Assembly (NCBI RefSeq): GCF_023195925.1
Contig: NZ_JALPRE010000003.1
Span: 372,001-436,000 of the forward strand
Length of the DNA stretch: 64,000 nucleotides
DNA from: Aquimarina acroporae
Lineage (GTDB): Bacteria; Bacteroidota; Bacteroidia; Flavobacteriales; Flavobacteriaceae
Direction: 5' to 3'
Position 1 is the first letter of the stretch, and each line of letters opens with the position of its first letter. This document shows positions 53,104-61,955 of the stretch, one piece after another. A model generated the notes under the pieces. That model was not told where the DNA came from, ran no database searches, and saw nothing but the letters and a program-made list of their open reading frames with translations. A program made the position numbers and the translations under genes.

Positions 53104-55065
53104 TTATTTGCTTATAATTTCTTCGGAAATAGGGTTGCTCTCCTTTTCATTTTCGACTTCTATTCTGTAAAGCTCACTGGCAATTAGAATATCTATTTCT
53201 TCTACAATTCTGTTGAAATTACCGTTAACAAGGCTTTCTACATCATCTTCTTCTTCGAGTGCTTTAGGGATAGCGGTTGGGATTTGATCTACTCTTTTAT
53301 CAATTTTTATTTTACCACGGAATATTTTTCTATTGATTTCTTCACCAAAATTGTCGGCAACAATACCTACAAATTCTCCTTGTGATAATTGAGAAATAGT
53401 AGCCACTGGCATTACATATTCTAGGTTTTCACTTATGCTGTATGAGGTAGCACTGGTGTCTACAGATACGCTTTTCATTTTTTGTTTTTTCTTACCAAAA
53501 ATCTCCTGTAGTTTGGTAGCTGTATCGCTTCGTACAGACCCACTAAAAATGTTCCCCACAATATTGAAGATGGTCTCTGCAATTTTATCCCCATAATCTC
53601 TCTTAAGTTGTTCCAGGTCCTGCATTCCTATGGTTGTAGAGATTTTGTTAGACCTTGCTGTTGCGATTAAGTTGTCTAATCCCATAAAGTACATCGTTGG
53701 TAACTCATCAATGATAACAGAGCATGGTTGTTTGTTTTTCTGATTTATCTTTTTTAGTACCTGGGTTGCAATTAACCCAAGAGCTGGTGAATTTGTAGTT
53801 TGTGTCGCTGGCGAATTGGCCAATATCATTATCGAAGGCTCTTTAGGGTTATTTATTTCCAAAGGAATATTCATTTCGGGGTAAACGTTATTCCCCATTA
53901 CCCAGAATAGCTCTTTTGTTGCTAATTGAGATAGCGGTATTCTTGCAGATGCCGTTTGTCCTGATAACTGCTCAAAAGCTTCTTTTTCAAGTGCGTCGGC
54001 AAATGGTGTCATAAAAAATTTGAGCTCCTTATAATCGCAAAATATCTTGAAGACTTTTTCATCTGGGCACGAAGCCAGAGCAATTGCATGAGGTAACGTA
54101 CAATATTTCCCGTCTTCATATATTTTTAGGAAGTAAATACAAGAGGCAAAATATGAGATCGCAGACTGAGCAAAGAAATCTTTTTGTGTGATCCATTCTT
54201 TATTAAGATTATAAAGTACAGTTTGTGCTGCTTCTATAGCATCTGCCGCTTTGCCTATTAGATCTGGGCTTATTGGGTTTACGAAGTTAGAACGCTGGAT
54301 GTCATCCAAGGAGATTACACTAAAACTTGGCTCAATATCATAATTGTCTTTATAATATTGCATAAACGCATAGGTCTCTTTTGCTAAAGAAGGGAATTTG
54401 TAATCATACACCAGCATCGTAAATTTTTTCTGGATATGCTGTCGTATGTATTCTTCGATTACCGAATACGATTTTCCTGATCCGGGAGTACCTAAGACCA
54501 TAGTGGCTCTAAAGGGGTTTACCACATTAATCAATCCATTATCTGTTTTGAAATTAACCGAATAGGGGTTTTCTTTTACTCCTTTTTCTTGTTTGAAAAT
54601 CAGGTTATTTTCATTGAATTCATCTTTCTGGCTATAAAAATCAAAGTGTCTTCTAAAATTGATAAACCCCCAAATGAATCCAATAAATGAAAATATAGTA
54701 AAGCCTATATTTAGAAATAAAGGAGTTGGTATTGCAGCTATAAAAATAAATCCCAAAATACCGATAACAGACCCGGTAACATAGTATTTAATTTGATTGT
54801 TGCCTTCGGGTTTCTTTTTTACATGAAACCCTAATGAAGCAAAAGCAAATAATAAAATACAAATGAACCTCGTAAAAATAGAATACTGAAAAACAGGTGC
54901 ATTACTGTAGACTTTGATTAATATGTTGTTTAAATAAACATTGGCTAATCCCTTTTGCGTAAAGTATTCTAGGTAGGAGCTATAAATATCCATACTTAGA
55001 GCTGCCAGACATATGATAAATGCAAAAATGATGATAAAGTCTATTGATAATTTGCCGTCTTTCAT
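53104..55065 (-). CDS. VirD4-type coupling ATPase
   Basis: 653 residues. About three to four N-terminal membrane helices are followed by an ATPase with Walker A GTPGSGKSY near residue 191 and Walker B SVIIDELPTMYFMGL, then TARSNKISTTIGMQDLEQLK as in TraG/VirD4 coupling proteins. It selects and delivers substrates to the channel. It is the first gene of the operon, so the system recruits specific substrates, yet no relaxase gene is found in the window. Confidence 0.93.
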   Translation of the reverse strand: MKDGKLSIDFIIIFAFIICLAALSMDIYSSYLEYFTQKGLANVYLNNILIKVYSNAPVFQYSIFTRFICILLFAFASLGFHVKKKPEGNNQIKYYVTGSVIGILGFIFIAAIPTPLFLNIGFTIFSFIGFIWGFINFRRHFDFYSQKDEFNENNLIFKQEKGVKENPYSVNFKTDNGLINVVNPFRATMVLGTPGSGKSYSVIEEYIRQHIQKKFTMLVYDYKFPSLAKETYAFMQYYKDNYDIEPSFSVISLDDIQRSNFVNPISPDLIGKAADAIEAAQTVLYNLNKEWITQKDFFAQSAISYFASCIYFLKIYEDGKYCTLPHAIALASCPDEKVFKIFCDYKELKFFMTPFADALEKEAFEQLSGQTASARIPLSQLATKELFWVMGNNVYPEMNIPLEINNPKEPSIMILANSPATQTTNSPALGLIATQVLKKINQKNKQPCSVIIDELPTMYFMGLDNLIATARSNKISTTIGMQDLEQLKRDYGDKIAETIFNIVGNIFSGSVRSDTATKLQEIFGKKKQKMKSVSVDTSATSYSISENLEYVMPVATISQLSQGEFVGIVADNFGEEINRKIFRGKIKIDKRVDQIPTAIPKALEEEDDVESLVNGNFNRIVEEIDILIASELYRIEVENEKESNPISEEIISK

Positions 55066-55141
55066 TGCTTACAATATTTACTCCTTTGTTTTGTTTTATG
55101 ATGTAAAATTAGAAGCTAAATAGGGGTTCTGAAGGTGAAAA

Positions 55142-55171
55142 GTAATAAGTGCACGATCTACGTAATAAGTG
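55142..55171. repeat. Two-box repeat, copy upstream of the secretion operon
   Basis: GTAATAAGTG (55142-55151), spacer CACGATCTAC, GTAATAAGTG (55162-55171), 76 bp before the ATG of the coupling protein gene. Only two spacer bases differ from the copy at 41096, and a few flanking bases also match (AA before). It is the strongest candidate for the operon's activator or repressor site. Confidence 0.75.
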
Positions 55172-55233
55172 TAGACTTTGATAAAACATATTAGTTTTTG
55201 TATGGGGAAAACGTAACCTTATTTAAATGACTT

Positions 55234-55437
55234 TTGGTAAAAAATCGATTTAAAGTAGTAGTGATTTTTAGTTCAGTACTTTATAGAAAAGGGCTAAAAT
55301 CTACACAGCCAGATATTGAAGTTTTAAAGAAACTGCGAAAAGATTATGCAAACAATGCTTCTGGTCTAACATTGGTTTCTCAGGTTATAGCTATAAATTT
55401 TCTGAAAATTTCTGAAGCAAATCAATATTGGAGATAG
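55234..55437 (+). CDS. Possible 67-residue gene or gene remnant
   Basis: An open frame from a TTG start (no ATG; a stop lies in frame just upstream) encoding VVVIFSSVLYRKGLKS...LRKDYANNASGLTLVSQVIA. Composition looks coding, but no family is recognised and there is no ribosome-binding site. It may be the tail of a gene truncated when the region was rearranged next to the tRNA. Confidence 0.35.
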   Translation: MVKNRFKVVVIFSSVLYRKGLKSTQPDIEVLKKLRKDYANNASGLTLVSQVIAINFLKISEANQYWR

Positions 55438-55470
55438 TTGTAGTTAATTGATCTTTAATGTTTAAAAAAG

Positions 55471-55503
55471 CAAAAGCCCGAACAATTTTGTTCGGGCTTT
55501 TTA
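55471..55503 (-). terminator. Terminator of tRNA-Phe (bidirectional)
   Basis: Perfect stem AAAAGCCCGAACA / TGTTCGGGCTTTT with a four-base loop and T tracts on both strands. It lies 4 bp after the tRNA 3' end and 34 bp after the preceding plus-strand frame. Confidence 0.85.
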
Positions 55504-55506
55504 AGG

Positions 55507-55579
55507 TGGTGCCTCCAGGAATCGAACCAGGGACACAAGGATTTTCAGTCCTTTGCTCTACCAACTGAGCTAAGGCACC
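55507..55579 (-). tRNA. trnF: tRNA-Phe (GAA)
   Basis: Minus strand: acceptor GGTGCCT pairs with AGGCACC, D-arm TAGCTCAGTTGGTAGAGCA, anticodon loop CTGAAAA with anticodon GAA, T-loop TTCGATT. CCA is not encoded. As read, the T-stem (CCTGG with CCTGG) has a central T-T mismatch. It marks the border between the secretion region and housekeeping genes; no duplicated 3' end (attachment site) was found in the window. Confidence 0.93.
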
Positions 55580-55677
55580 TCGCTGTAAGCGGATGCAAAT
55601 ATAGAACGCTTTTTTTAATAGTCAAAAGAAAAATTTAAAAATTTCATTTTGTATTTTTGTTGCATACCATTTTAAAG

Positions 55678-56409
55678 ATGAATCTTGTAATAGATGTAGG
55701 GAATACTTTTATAAAGATAGGGGTCTTTGATCAATCAAAGATCATTTATAAAAAAAACACTGACGCACAAAGTTTTATCCAAGAGATTGATGCTGTTGGT
55801 AAAAATTTCTCGGCAATAAACAACGCTATAATTTCCTCTGTCGGGAACTTAAATGAAGATGCCATAATACATTTAAAAAAAAGTTTTAAAACTGTTGTGG
55901 TAGATCATCATTTAGAAATGCCTTTTAAAAATTTATATAAAACTCCCCACACGTTAGGGATTGATAGATTGGCTCTGGTGGCAGCAGCCGTTCATCAATT
56001 CCCTCAAAAAGATGTATTGGTGATAGATGCAGGAACCTGTATTACCTACGAGTTTAAAAATCATAAGGAAGAGTATTTGGGAGGCGCAATTGCTCCTGGT
56101 ATTCGATTACGTTATCATAGTTTAAATAATTACACTGCAAAATTACCCCTGTTAGAGCCTAAGATACCTGAAAATCATATCGGTAATACTACTAATGAAG
56201 CTATTCATTCGGGAGTTGTGCAAGGAATTTTATACGAAATAGAGGGCGTAATTGAAGAATATTGCAACATTTACCCCCATTTAACAGTTATTTTAACCGG
56301 AGGAGATGCACATTTTTTGTCTAAAAGATTAAAAAATAGCATATTTGCCACTTCCAATTTTTTATTGGAGGGATTAAACTACATTTTAGCTTTTAATAAT
56401 AGTAGATGA
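55678..56409 (+). CDS. coaX: Type III pantothenate kinase
   Basis: 243 residues from MNLVIDVGNTFIKIGVF. Family motifs are DVGNT (phosphate loop), TPHTLGIDRLALVAAA and VLVIDAGTCITYEF, with GGAIAPGIRLR and LTGGDAHFL. It phosphorylates pantothenate, the first step of coenzyme A synthesis, in the cytoplasm. A TTG further upstream is in frame, but the ATG at 55678 fits the family. Its stop overlaps the next start (ATGA). Confidence 0.95.
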   Translation: MNLVIDVGNTFIKIGVFDQSKIIYKKNTDAQSFIQEIDAVGKNFSAINNAIISSVGNLNEDAIIHLKKSFKTVVVDHHLEMPFKNLYKTPHTLGIDRLALVAAAVHQFPQKDVLVIDAGTCITYEFKNHKEEYLGGAIAPGIRLRYHSLNNYTAKLPLLEPKIPENHIGNTTNEAIHSGVVQGILYEIEGVIEEYCNIYPHLTVILTGGDAHFLSKRLKNSIFATSNFLLEGLNYILAFNNSR

Positions 56410-57650
56410 TAAAGAAGATTTTAGTAGTCATATTGGCTTTTACAGCCATAATTTCTAATGCTCAAGAAGGAACTTCATCCCCTTATTCTTTTTATGGAAT
56501 AGGAATTCAGAAGTTCAAAGGGACGGTAGAAAATAGATCGATGGGAGGTTTGAGTATTTTAACAGATAGTATTCATTTAAATCTTCAAAACCCGTCTTCG
56601 TTTGGAGAATTACAACTTACAGCGTATACTGTAGGAACTTCATACAGTAATTTTAATATTAGTAATGAAACAGAATCGTCCTCGGGGGATATTGCTTCAT
56701 TAGATTATTTAGCAGTTGGTATTCCAGCTGGTAAGTTTGGATTCGGATTTGGGGTAATACCTATTACTTCTGTTGGGTATCGCTTAAATTCGGTAGAAGA
56801 CGATGATACCGAAAGACAATTTACCGGAACTGGAGGATTAAATAAGGTTTTTTTAGCTGCCGGGTTCAAAGTTAACAAGAATCTAAGTGTTGGTTTAGAT
56901 TTTAATTATAACTTTGGAAATATTGAAAATAAGTCGATTCTAAGAAGGACAGGAGTACAGTTTGATACCAGAGAAATAACAAGTTCAAATCTTTCTTCAT
57001 TTAGTGTGTCTTTAGGGGTAAACTATAAGAAGATGATCACAGAAGATTTAGAATTACATGCATCTGTGGTTTCTACTCCATCTTTTGGATTGACCGCAGA
57101 AGGTTCAAGAGAACTAGCCACTATTGTATTAGGAAACAATGGTCAAGAACTTGTTGCAGAAAGACAAGAAACCGAATTAGAAGACAGGGAGATAGATCTT
57201 CCTGCCGAGGTAAAATTTGGTAGTGGTATCGGAAAACCTAAAAAATGGTTTGTTGGGGCAGAATATGTATATATGGATTCGGGAGATAACATGAATGCAT
57301 TATTTGTTCAAGATAATGTAGAAAGTAAAAGTGCTTCAAAATTTAAATTAGGTGGGTATTATTTGCCTAAGTACAACTCGTTAACATCTTATTTTAGTAG
57401 AGTTGTTTACCGTGCAGGATTCAGATACGAGGAGACCGGATTAAATATTAATGGCAACTCAATAGATGAGTTTGGCATATCTTTTGGAGTAGGACTACCA
57501 GTTGGTAGATTGTTCTCAAATGCTAATATTGGTTTTGAGTATGGCCAACGAGGAACAACAAGTTTTGGATTGGTTAAAGAAGAGTTTTTTAATGTGTCCT
57601 TGAGTTTATCATTAAATGATAAATGGTTTAGAAAAATAAAATTTAATTAA
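56406..57650 (+). CDS. Outer-membrane beta-barrel protein, FadL-like
   Basis: 414 residues with signal peptide (KILVVILAFTAIISNAQ) and a start motif TSSPYSFYGIGIQKFKG common in flavobacterial outer-membrane proteins. Many alternating strands (FGFGFGVIPITSVGYRL, SVGLDFNYNFGNIEN) end in a C-terminal barrel strand (LSLSLNDKWFRKIKFN). Transport substrate unknown. It is translationally coupled to coaX and followed by the TPR protein gene. Confidence 0.82.
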   Translation: MIKKILVVILAFTAIISNAQEGTSSPYSFYGIGIQKFKGTVENRSMGGLSILTDSIHLNLQNPSSFGELQLTAYTVGTSYSNFNISNETESSSGDIASLDYLAVGIPAGKFGFGFGVIPITSVGYRLNSVEDDDTERQFTGTGGLNKVFLAAGFKVNKNLSVGLDFNYNFGNIENKSILRRTGVQFDTREITSSNLSSFSVSLGVNYKKMITEDLELHASVVSTPSFGLTAEGSRELATIVLGNNGQELVAERQETELEDREIDLPAEVKFGSGIGKPKKWFVGAEYVYMDSGDNMNALFVQDNVESKSASKFKLGGYYLPKYNSLTSYFSRVVYRAGFRYEETGLNINGNSIDEFGISFGVGLPVGRLFSNANIGFEYGQRGTTSFGLVKEEFFNVSLSLSLNDKWFRKIKFN

Positions 57651-57654
57651 CACA

Positions 57655-59040
57655 ATGAATACAGCTATGAATACTAAAGTTTTATTTGTATTAGCAACAG
57701 GGTTGGTTTTAAGTACTGCTAAGGTAAGTGCTCAAGCTACCGATTGTGCTACTACAGCTTCTATTGCTTATGAACATGCTAAAGTGAAGAATTATGCGGC
57801 AGCAGAGGAGCCTTTATGGAAAGTAAGAAAAGAATGCCCAACATATAGTGTTGCTACATACCAGTTTGGAGAAAAGTTGCTTAAAGCTAAACTTAAAAAA
57901 GCTGCTGCTGGTGATAAAGTGGCAATTGCAAAGGAGATGATTCAATTACTTAAAGAGAGATTTCAGTATTTTCCTGCGAAAACCAAAATAGGGGATATGC
58001 ACTCTACTATAGGGCAATTGATGTATGACAATAAAATAGGATCAAAAGAAGATCAATTTGCAGAATTGCATAAAGCATGGACAGAGGATAAGAAAAATGT
58101 AGATAACCCTAAAAATGTTTATACATACTTTTCTCTATTAGTAGATCTTCATGGAGAAGGTAAAAAAGAATTACAAGAGGTTTTTGATCTATACGATGGT
58201 GTTATCGAAAAGATAGAAGATGAAGAAAGTGATAAGGCAAAGACTATAGCTACAATTACCGATAAAGAAGAATCTGGAACAGCACTATCTAGTAAAGAGA
58301 AGAAAACACTTAAGAGATCTACTATTATCTTATCAAATTATAGTAAGGTAAAAGCTGGAGTAAATCAAAAAATTGGAGATTTGGCAGATTGTAAGAATCT
58401 AATACCTTTATATACAGGTCAATTTGAGGCTAAGAAAACCGATATTAATTGGTTAAAAGGTGCGGCAGGAAGAATGTCTGCAAAAGATTGTACAGAAGAT
58501 CCATTATTCTTTAAGTTGGTAGAGGCTTTACATAAAGCCGAACCTTCTGCAAAATCGGCATATTACTTAGGTTTATTGGCATTAAAAGATAAAAAATATT
58601 CTAAGGCTCTAGAGTACTTTAAGCAATCTGAACAATTAGAAACCAAAGCTAGTGATAAAGCCAAGGTGAACTTTAAAATTGCTGAGGTGTATAACAAGAA
58701 TTTAGGAAGTAAAGGAAAAGCAAGAACCTACTATAGAAAGGCTTTACAACAAAAACCTTCTATGGGTATTTGTTACTTGAGAATCTCTAAAATGGTTGCT
58801 GCAAGTGCAAATGCATGTGGGGATACAAAGTTCAACAAACAAGCTGTATACTGGTTAGCAGCAAATTATGCGGCTAGAGCTGGAAAAGTTGATCCAAGTT
58901 TGAAAAGTACTGCTAGCAAAACTGCAGCAAGTTACAGAGGTTTGGCTCCTTCTAAGACCGATATCTTTAATAACCCTGGAGTAAGCTCTGTAAAAATAGG
59001 ATGTTGGATAGGAGAAACAGTTAGAGTTCCTAAGCTATAA
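57655..59040 (+). CDS. Exported TPR-repeat protein
   Basis: 461 residues with a signal peptide (VLFVLATGLVLSTAKVSAQ). TPR-like helical pairs are seen, for example SAYYLGLLALKDKKYSKALE and KVNFKIAEVYNKNLGSKGKA, plus several Cys in the C-terminal third. Two possible Met starts (57655, 57667) do not change the mature protein. Probably periplasmic; conserved beside an lptC gene, so an envelope-assembly role is plausible but unproven. Confidence 0.8.
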   Translation: MNTAMNTKVLFVLATGLVLSTAKVSAQATDCATTASIAYEHAKVKNYAAAEEPLWKVRKECPTYSVATYQFGEKLLKAKLKKAAAGDKVAIAKEMIQLLKERFQYFPAKTKIGDMHSTIGQLMYDNKIGSKEDQFAELHKAWTEDKKNVDNPKNVYTYFSLLVDLHGEGKKELQEVFDLYDGVIEKIEDEESDKAKTIATITDKEESGTALSSKEKKTLKRSTIILSNYSKVKAGVNQKIGDLADCKNLIPLYTGQFEAKKTDINWLKGAAGRMSAKDCTEDPLFFKLVEALHKAEPSAKSAYYLGLLALKDKKYSKALEYFKQSEQLETKASDKAKVNFKIAEVYNKNLGSKGKARTYYRKALQQKPSMGICYLRISKMVAASANACGDTKFNKQAVYWLAANYAARAGKVDPSLKSTASKTAASYRGLAPSKTDIFNNPGVSSVKIGCWIGETVRVPKL

Positions 59041-59597
59041 TGCAAAAAAAGAAATATTATATCATAGTAAACTTTGTCACAGCTTTTGCTGTGACATTGT
59101 TTTTTTCATGTCAATCTAAAACTTCGAGCAGCCAAGGTTTTTTGGTTGCCGATGAAGCTCCAATTGCAGAGGCTTTCAATGTAAATCTAAAATATACAGA
59201 TTCAGGTAGGTTAAGTGCCGTATTGAAAACCTCAAAAATCCTTAATTTTACCAATAAACCATTTGGTTACTATGAGTTTCCAGAGGGTATTGTGTTAGAT
59301 GTAATTGATAAAGATGGAAAAGTGAGTGTGATTACTTCAGACTATGCAATTTCATATCAGCAAACGGGTCTTATAGATATGAGAGGAAATGTCGATATAA
59401 AAACTGCAGATAGTACTCATCTAAAAGCTCAACAACTCTATTGGGATCAAAATATTAGCTGGATTTTTACAGATCAACCATATAAAAGTTACCTTCCCGA
59501 CGGCACAATTAATGAAGCCGATGGTTTTGATGCTAATCAGGATTTCACTATCTTGAATTCAAGAATTAATGATGGTGTAATGTTTATCGACGAGTAA
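59040..59597 (+). CDS. lptC: LPS export protein LptC, lipoprotein form
   Basis: 185 residues. The N-terminal segment ends in a lipobox-like FFSC. The rest has the LptC beta-jellyroll pattern (FNVNLKYTDSGRLSAVLKTS, YYEFPEGIVLDVIDKDG, VDIKTADSTHLKAQQLYW). It would carry lipopolysaccharide from the LptBFG transporter across the periplasm. The start overlaps the TPR gene stop by one base (TAATG). Confidence 0.88.
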   Translation: MQKKKYYIIVNFVTAFAVTLFFSCQSKTSSSQGFLVADEAPIAEAFNVNLKYTDSGRLSAVLKTSKILNFTNKPFGYYEFPEGIVLDVIDKDGKVSVITSDYAISYQQTGLIDMRGNVDIKTADSTHLKAQQLYWDQNISWIFTDQPYKSYLPDGTINEADGFDANQDFTILNSRINDGVMFIDE

Positions 59598-59639
59598 TTC
59601 GTTACCAATATTAACGTAAACATTAATAAATTTATACAC

Positions 59640-59831
59640 GTGAAAGTATTTAGGTTTTTTGAATATGCTTATCTGGCAATTATGTGTTTCTTTGCTTATG
59701 AAGCCTATAATGATTGGGGCGAAGAGAATAGCCGGAGCATGTTATATTTGTTTTTTGCTATAATGGCGGCTTTTATGTTTTTCTTCAAGAGAAATTTTAG
59801 AAAACGTTTCGATGCTAATGACAAAAACTAA
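59640..59831 (+). CDS. Small membrane protein, conserved position after lptC
   Basis: 63 residues from a GTG start. Two hydrophobic helices (FRFFEYAYLAIMCFFAYEAY, MLYLFFAIMAAFMFFF) are followed by a basic tail. No family is assigned. Located between lptC and the CBS/CorC gene, 3 bp before the latter, so translationally linked. Confidence 0.7.
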   Translation: MKVFRFFEYAYLAIMCFFAYEAYNDWGEENSRSMLYLFFAIMAAFMFFFKRNFRKRFDANDKN

Positions 59832-59834
59832 TTC

Positions 59835-61103
59835 ATGGAATACGAAATAGTTGTTATTGTTATTTCACTTCTTCTTTCGGCTTTTTTTTCAGGAATGGAA
59901 ATTGCCTATGTCTCTTCAAACAAAATTCATATTGAAATAGAAAAGAAACAAACAGGTTTTGTTTCTAATATCCTTAGGAAGTTAACACGGAAGCCTTCTA
60001 AGTTTATAGCCACCATGTTAGTGGGGAATAACATCGCGTTGGTGATTTATGGTATTTACATGGGGGAAGTACTCATGAGGTTCATAGAAGCTTATTATCC
60101 CAATATTGCAGGTAGTATTAGTTTGCTATTACAGACATCAATTTCGACATTGGTGATATTAATTACAGCAGAGTTTTTGCCAAAAGTTTTTTTTCAAATT
60201 TATTCAAATAATCTCCTTAAGGCATTTTCATTTCCTGCGTATGTTTTTTACATTATTTTTTCTCCTATTTCCTCCTTTGTCATATGGGTTTCTGATGTAG
60301 TACTTAAAAAATTCTTTAAAACTGATGGAGATCAGGTTCAACTTGCATTTAGTAAAACAGAATTGGGGGATTATATTACAGAACAAATGGAAACGGTAGA
60401 AGAGCATGATGAAATTGATAGCGAAATTCAAATTTTTCAAAATGCCTTAGATTTTTCTGATGTAAAATCTAGGGAGGTAATGATTCCTAGAACCGAGATT
60501 GTAGCTGTTGAGAAATCGCAATCTATTGCAGAGGTAAGTAAATTATTTATTGATACCGGGTTGTCCAAGATCCTCGTTTTTAATGGTACTATAGATGATA
60601 TCATAGGATACGTTCATTCTTTTGAGTTATTCAAAAAGCCAAAATCTTTAAGGTCTATTTTACTGCCCGTTATTTTTGTGCCAGAAACCATGTTTGTTAA
60701 AGATGTTTTGAATCAGTTAACCAAAACTCGTAAAAGTATTGCTGTGGTTATTGATGAATATGGCGGAACCAGTGGTATTATTACAGTTGAGGATATTGTA
60801 GAAGAGTTATTTGGTGAAATTGAAGACGAGCATGATTCTTTAGAATTAGTAGAAGAGCAATTAACCGAAAATGCGTACCGATTTTCTGCCAGGATGGAGG
60901 TAGACTACATCAATGAAACCTATAAACTTAATCTCCCTGAAGGAGAAAATTATGAGACCTTAGGAGGAATGATCGTAAATCATACCGAAGAAATTCCCGA
61001 ACAAGGTGATCAGGTAAAAATAAACTCCTTCAAAATTAATGTTATAGAAACCTCTAATACTAAGATAGAGTTGGTTGAACTGATTGTGATTCAAGAAGAT
61101 TAA
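59835..61103 (+). CDS. CNNM/HlyC-CorC-type membrane protein with CBS pair
   Basis: 422 residues. An N-terminal DUF21 domain of about four helices (LLLSAFFSGMEIAYVSSNKI, TLVILITAEFLPKVFF) is followed by a CBS pair (VKSREVMIPRTEIVAV, SIAVVIDEYGGTSGIITVED) and a C-terminal CorC_HlyC domain (VDYINETYKLNLPEGENYET). Related proteins are linked to magnesium/cobalt efflux and, in flavobacteria, to GldE; the exact role here is open. Confidence 0.9.
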   Translation: MEYEIVVIVISLLLSAFFSGMEIAYVSSNKIHIEIEKKQTGFVSNILRKLTRKPSKFIATMLVGNNIALVIYGIYMGEVLMRFIEAYYPNIAGSISLLLQTSISTLVILITAEFLPKVFFQIYSNNLLKAFSFPAYVFYIIFSPISSFVIWVSDVVLKKFFKTDGDQVQLAFSKTELGDYITEQMETVEEHDEIDSEIQIFQNALDFSDVKSREVMIPRTEIVAVEKSQSIAEVSKLFIDTGLSKILVFNGTIDDIIGYVHSFELFKKPKSLRSILLPVIFVPETMFVKDVLNQLTKTRKSIAVVIDEYGGTSGIITVEDIVEELFGEIEDEHDSLELVEEQLTENAYRFSARMEVDYINETYKLNLPEGENYETLGGMIVNHTEEIPEQGDQVKINSFKINVIETSNTKIELVELIVIQED

Positions 61104-61121
61104 GGGTGTATTTAATGTGTT

Positions 61122-61814
61122 ATGAATTTGAATTGGCATAAGAAAAGAATACGTTTTGTAGGTGTTTTCTTTCTCATAGTCCTGGCAGATCTTATTTGCG
61201 GTACTTATACAATTTTGCATGAATATAGATTGTTTACTAAGCCAGCAATTTTGGTATCTCTTATCCTCTTTCTAGTAACACAAAGAAATAATATAAGAAA
61301 GCCTCTTTTTATAATGGTTTTTTTGGCTTTGGTGTTTTCTCTATTGGGAGATGTGTTTCTGTTATTTACTCAAAATTCTAATGTATTTTTTATGCTGGGG
61401 TTAACGATGTTTCTTATCGCACATCTCGTATACATACTTATTTTTTTGAAAAACAGAAGCCAACAAGGTAATAAGCGGTTGTTTCCTATGCTCACTTTAA
61501 TATATGGAGTGTTGCTATTCGCATTGCTTTATGAAAAGCTAGGAAGCATGTTAATTCCGGTAGCTATATATATGATAGTCATTCTCTTCATGTCAAACAC
61601 AGCTTATTTTAGATCTAGAAAAGTTTCGGGTCAAAGTTATGTTTTAGTATTAGCTGGAGCATTGTTTTTTATGTTGTCAGATAGTTTATTGGCAATAGAT
61701 ATGTTTTACAAAACGTTACCCTATAATAATGTATTAGTAATGAGCACATATGCAGTAGCTCAATTGTTGATATTTATTGGAATTTTGGAAGAAAAAGGTC
61801 CTGCGAATTCTTAA
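61122..61814 (+). CDS. YhhN-family membrane protein (lysoplasmalogenase-like)
   Basis: 230 residues with about eight hydrophobic helices. The two Asp-containing family motifs are visible: SLLGDVFLLF and FMLSDSLLAID. Characterised YhhN relatives hydrolyse the vinyl ether bond of lysoplasmalogens; bacterial substrates are less clear. It starts 18 bp after the CBS protein gene. Confidence 0.85.
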   Translation: MNLNWHKKRIRFVGVFFLIVLADLICGTYTILHEYRLFTKPAILVSLILFLVTQRNNIRKPLFIMVFLALVFSLLGDVFLLFTQNSNVFFMLGLTMFLIAHLVYILIFLKNRSQQGNKRLFPMLTLIYGVLLFALLYEKLGSMLIPVAIYMIVILFMSNTAYFRSRKVSGQSYVLVLAGALFFMLSDSLLAIDMFYKTLPYNNVLVMSTYAVAQLLIFIGILEEKGPANS

Positions 61815-61929
61815 AAAACAAAGCGGGAAAACTATAGGATTCCAAAGGAAAAACTGGAAGTAAAAAAACTTCTTAAGTCTTTAGGAGTTTTAATTGGTAT
61901 TATTACAATAAAATGGTATTTTCGCCCAC

Positions 61930-61937
61930 TATATTTG
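61930..61937 (+). promoter_or_regulatory. Putative -7 element of ppiD
   Basis: TATATTTG fits the TAnnTTTG consensus and lies 18 bp before the ppiD ATG. No -33 TTG at ideal spacing is visible, so the assignment rests mainly on position. Confidence 0.45.
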
Positions 61938-61955
61938 AATAAATTATAACAAACC

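Noticed and set aside
42593..55065. Complete integrative conjugative element
   Set aside because: Transfer apparatus genes are present, but no relaxase, integrase, primase or excision gene is visible, so calling it an ICE is not supported within the window.
55507..55579. tRNA-Phe as an integrase attachment site
   Set aside because: No second copy of its 3' end and no integrase gene seen in the window; kept only as a possible border.
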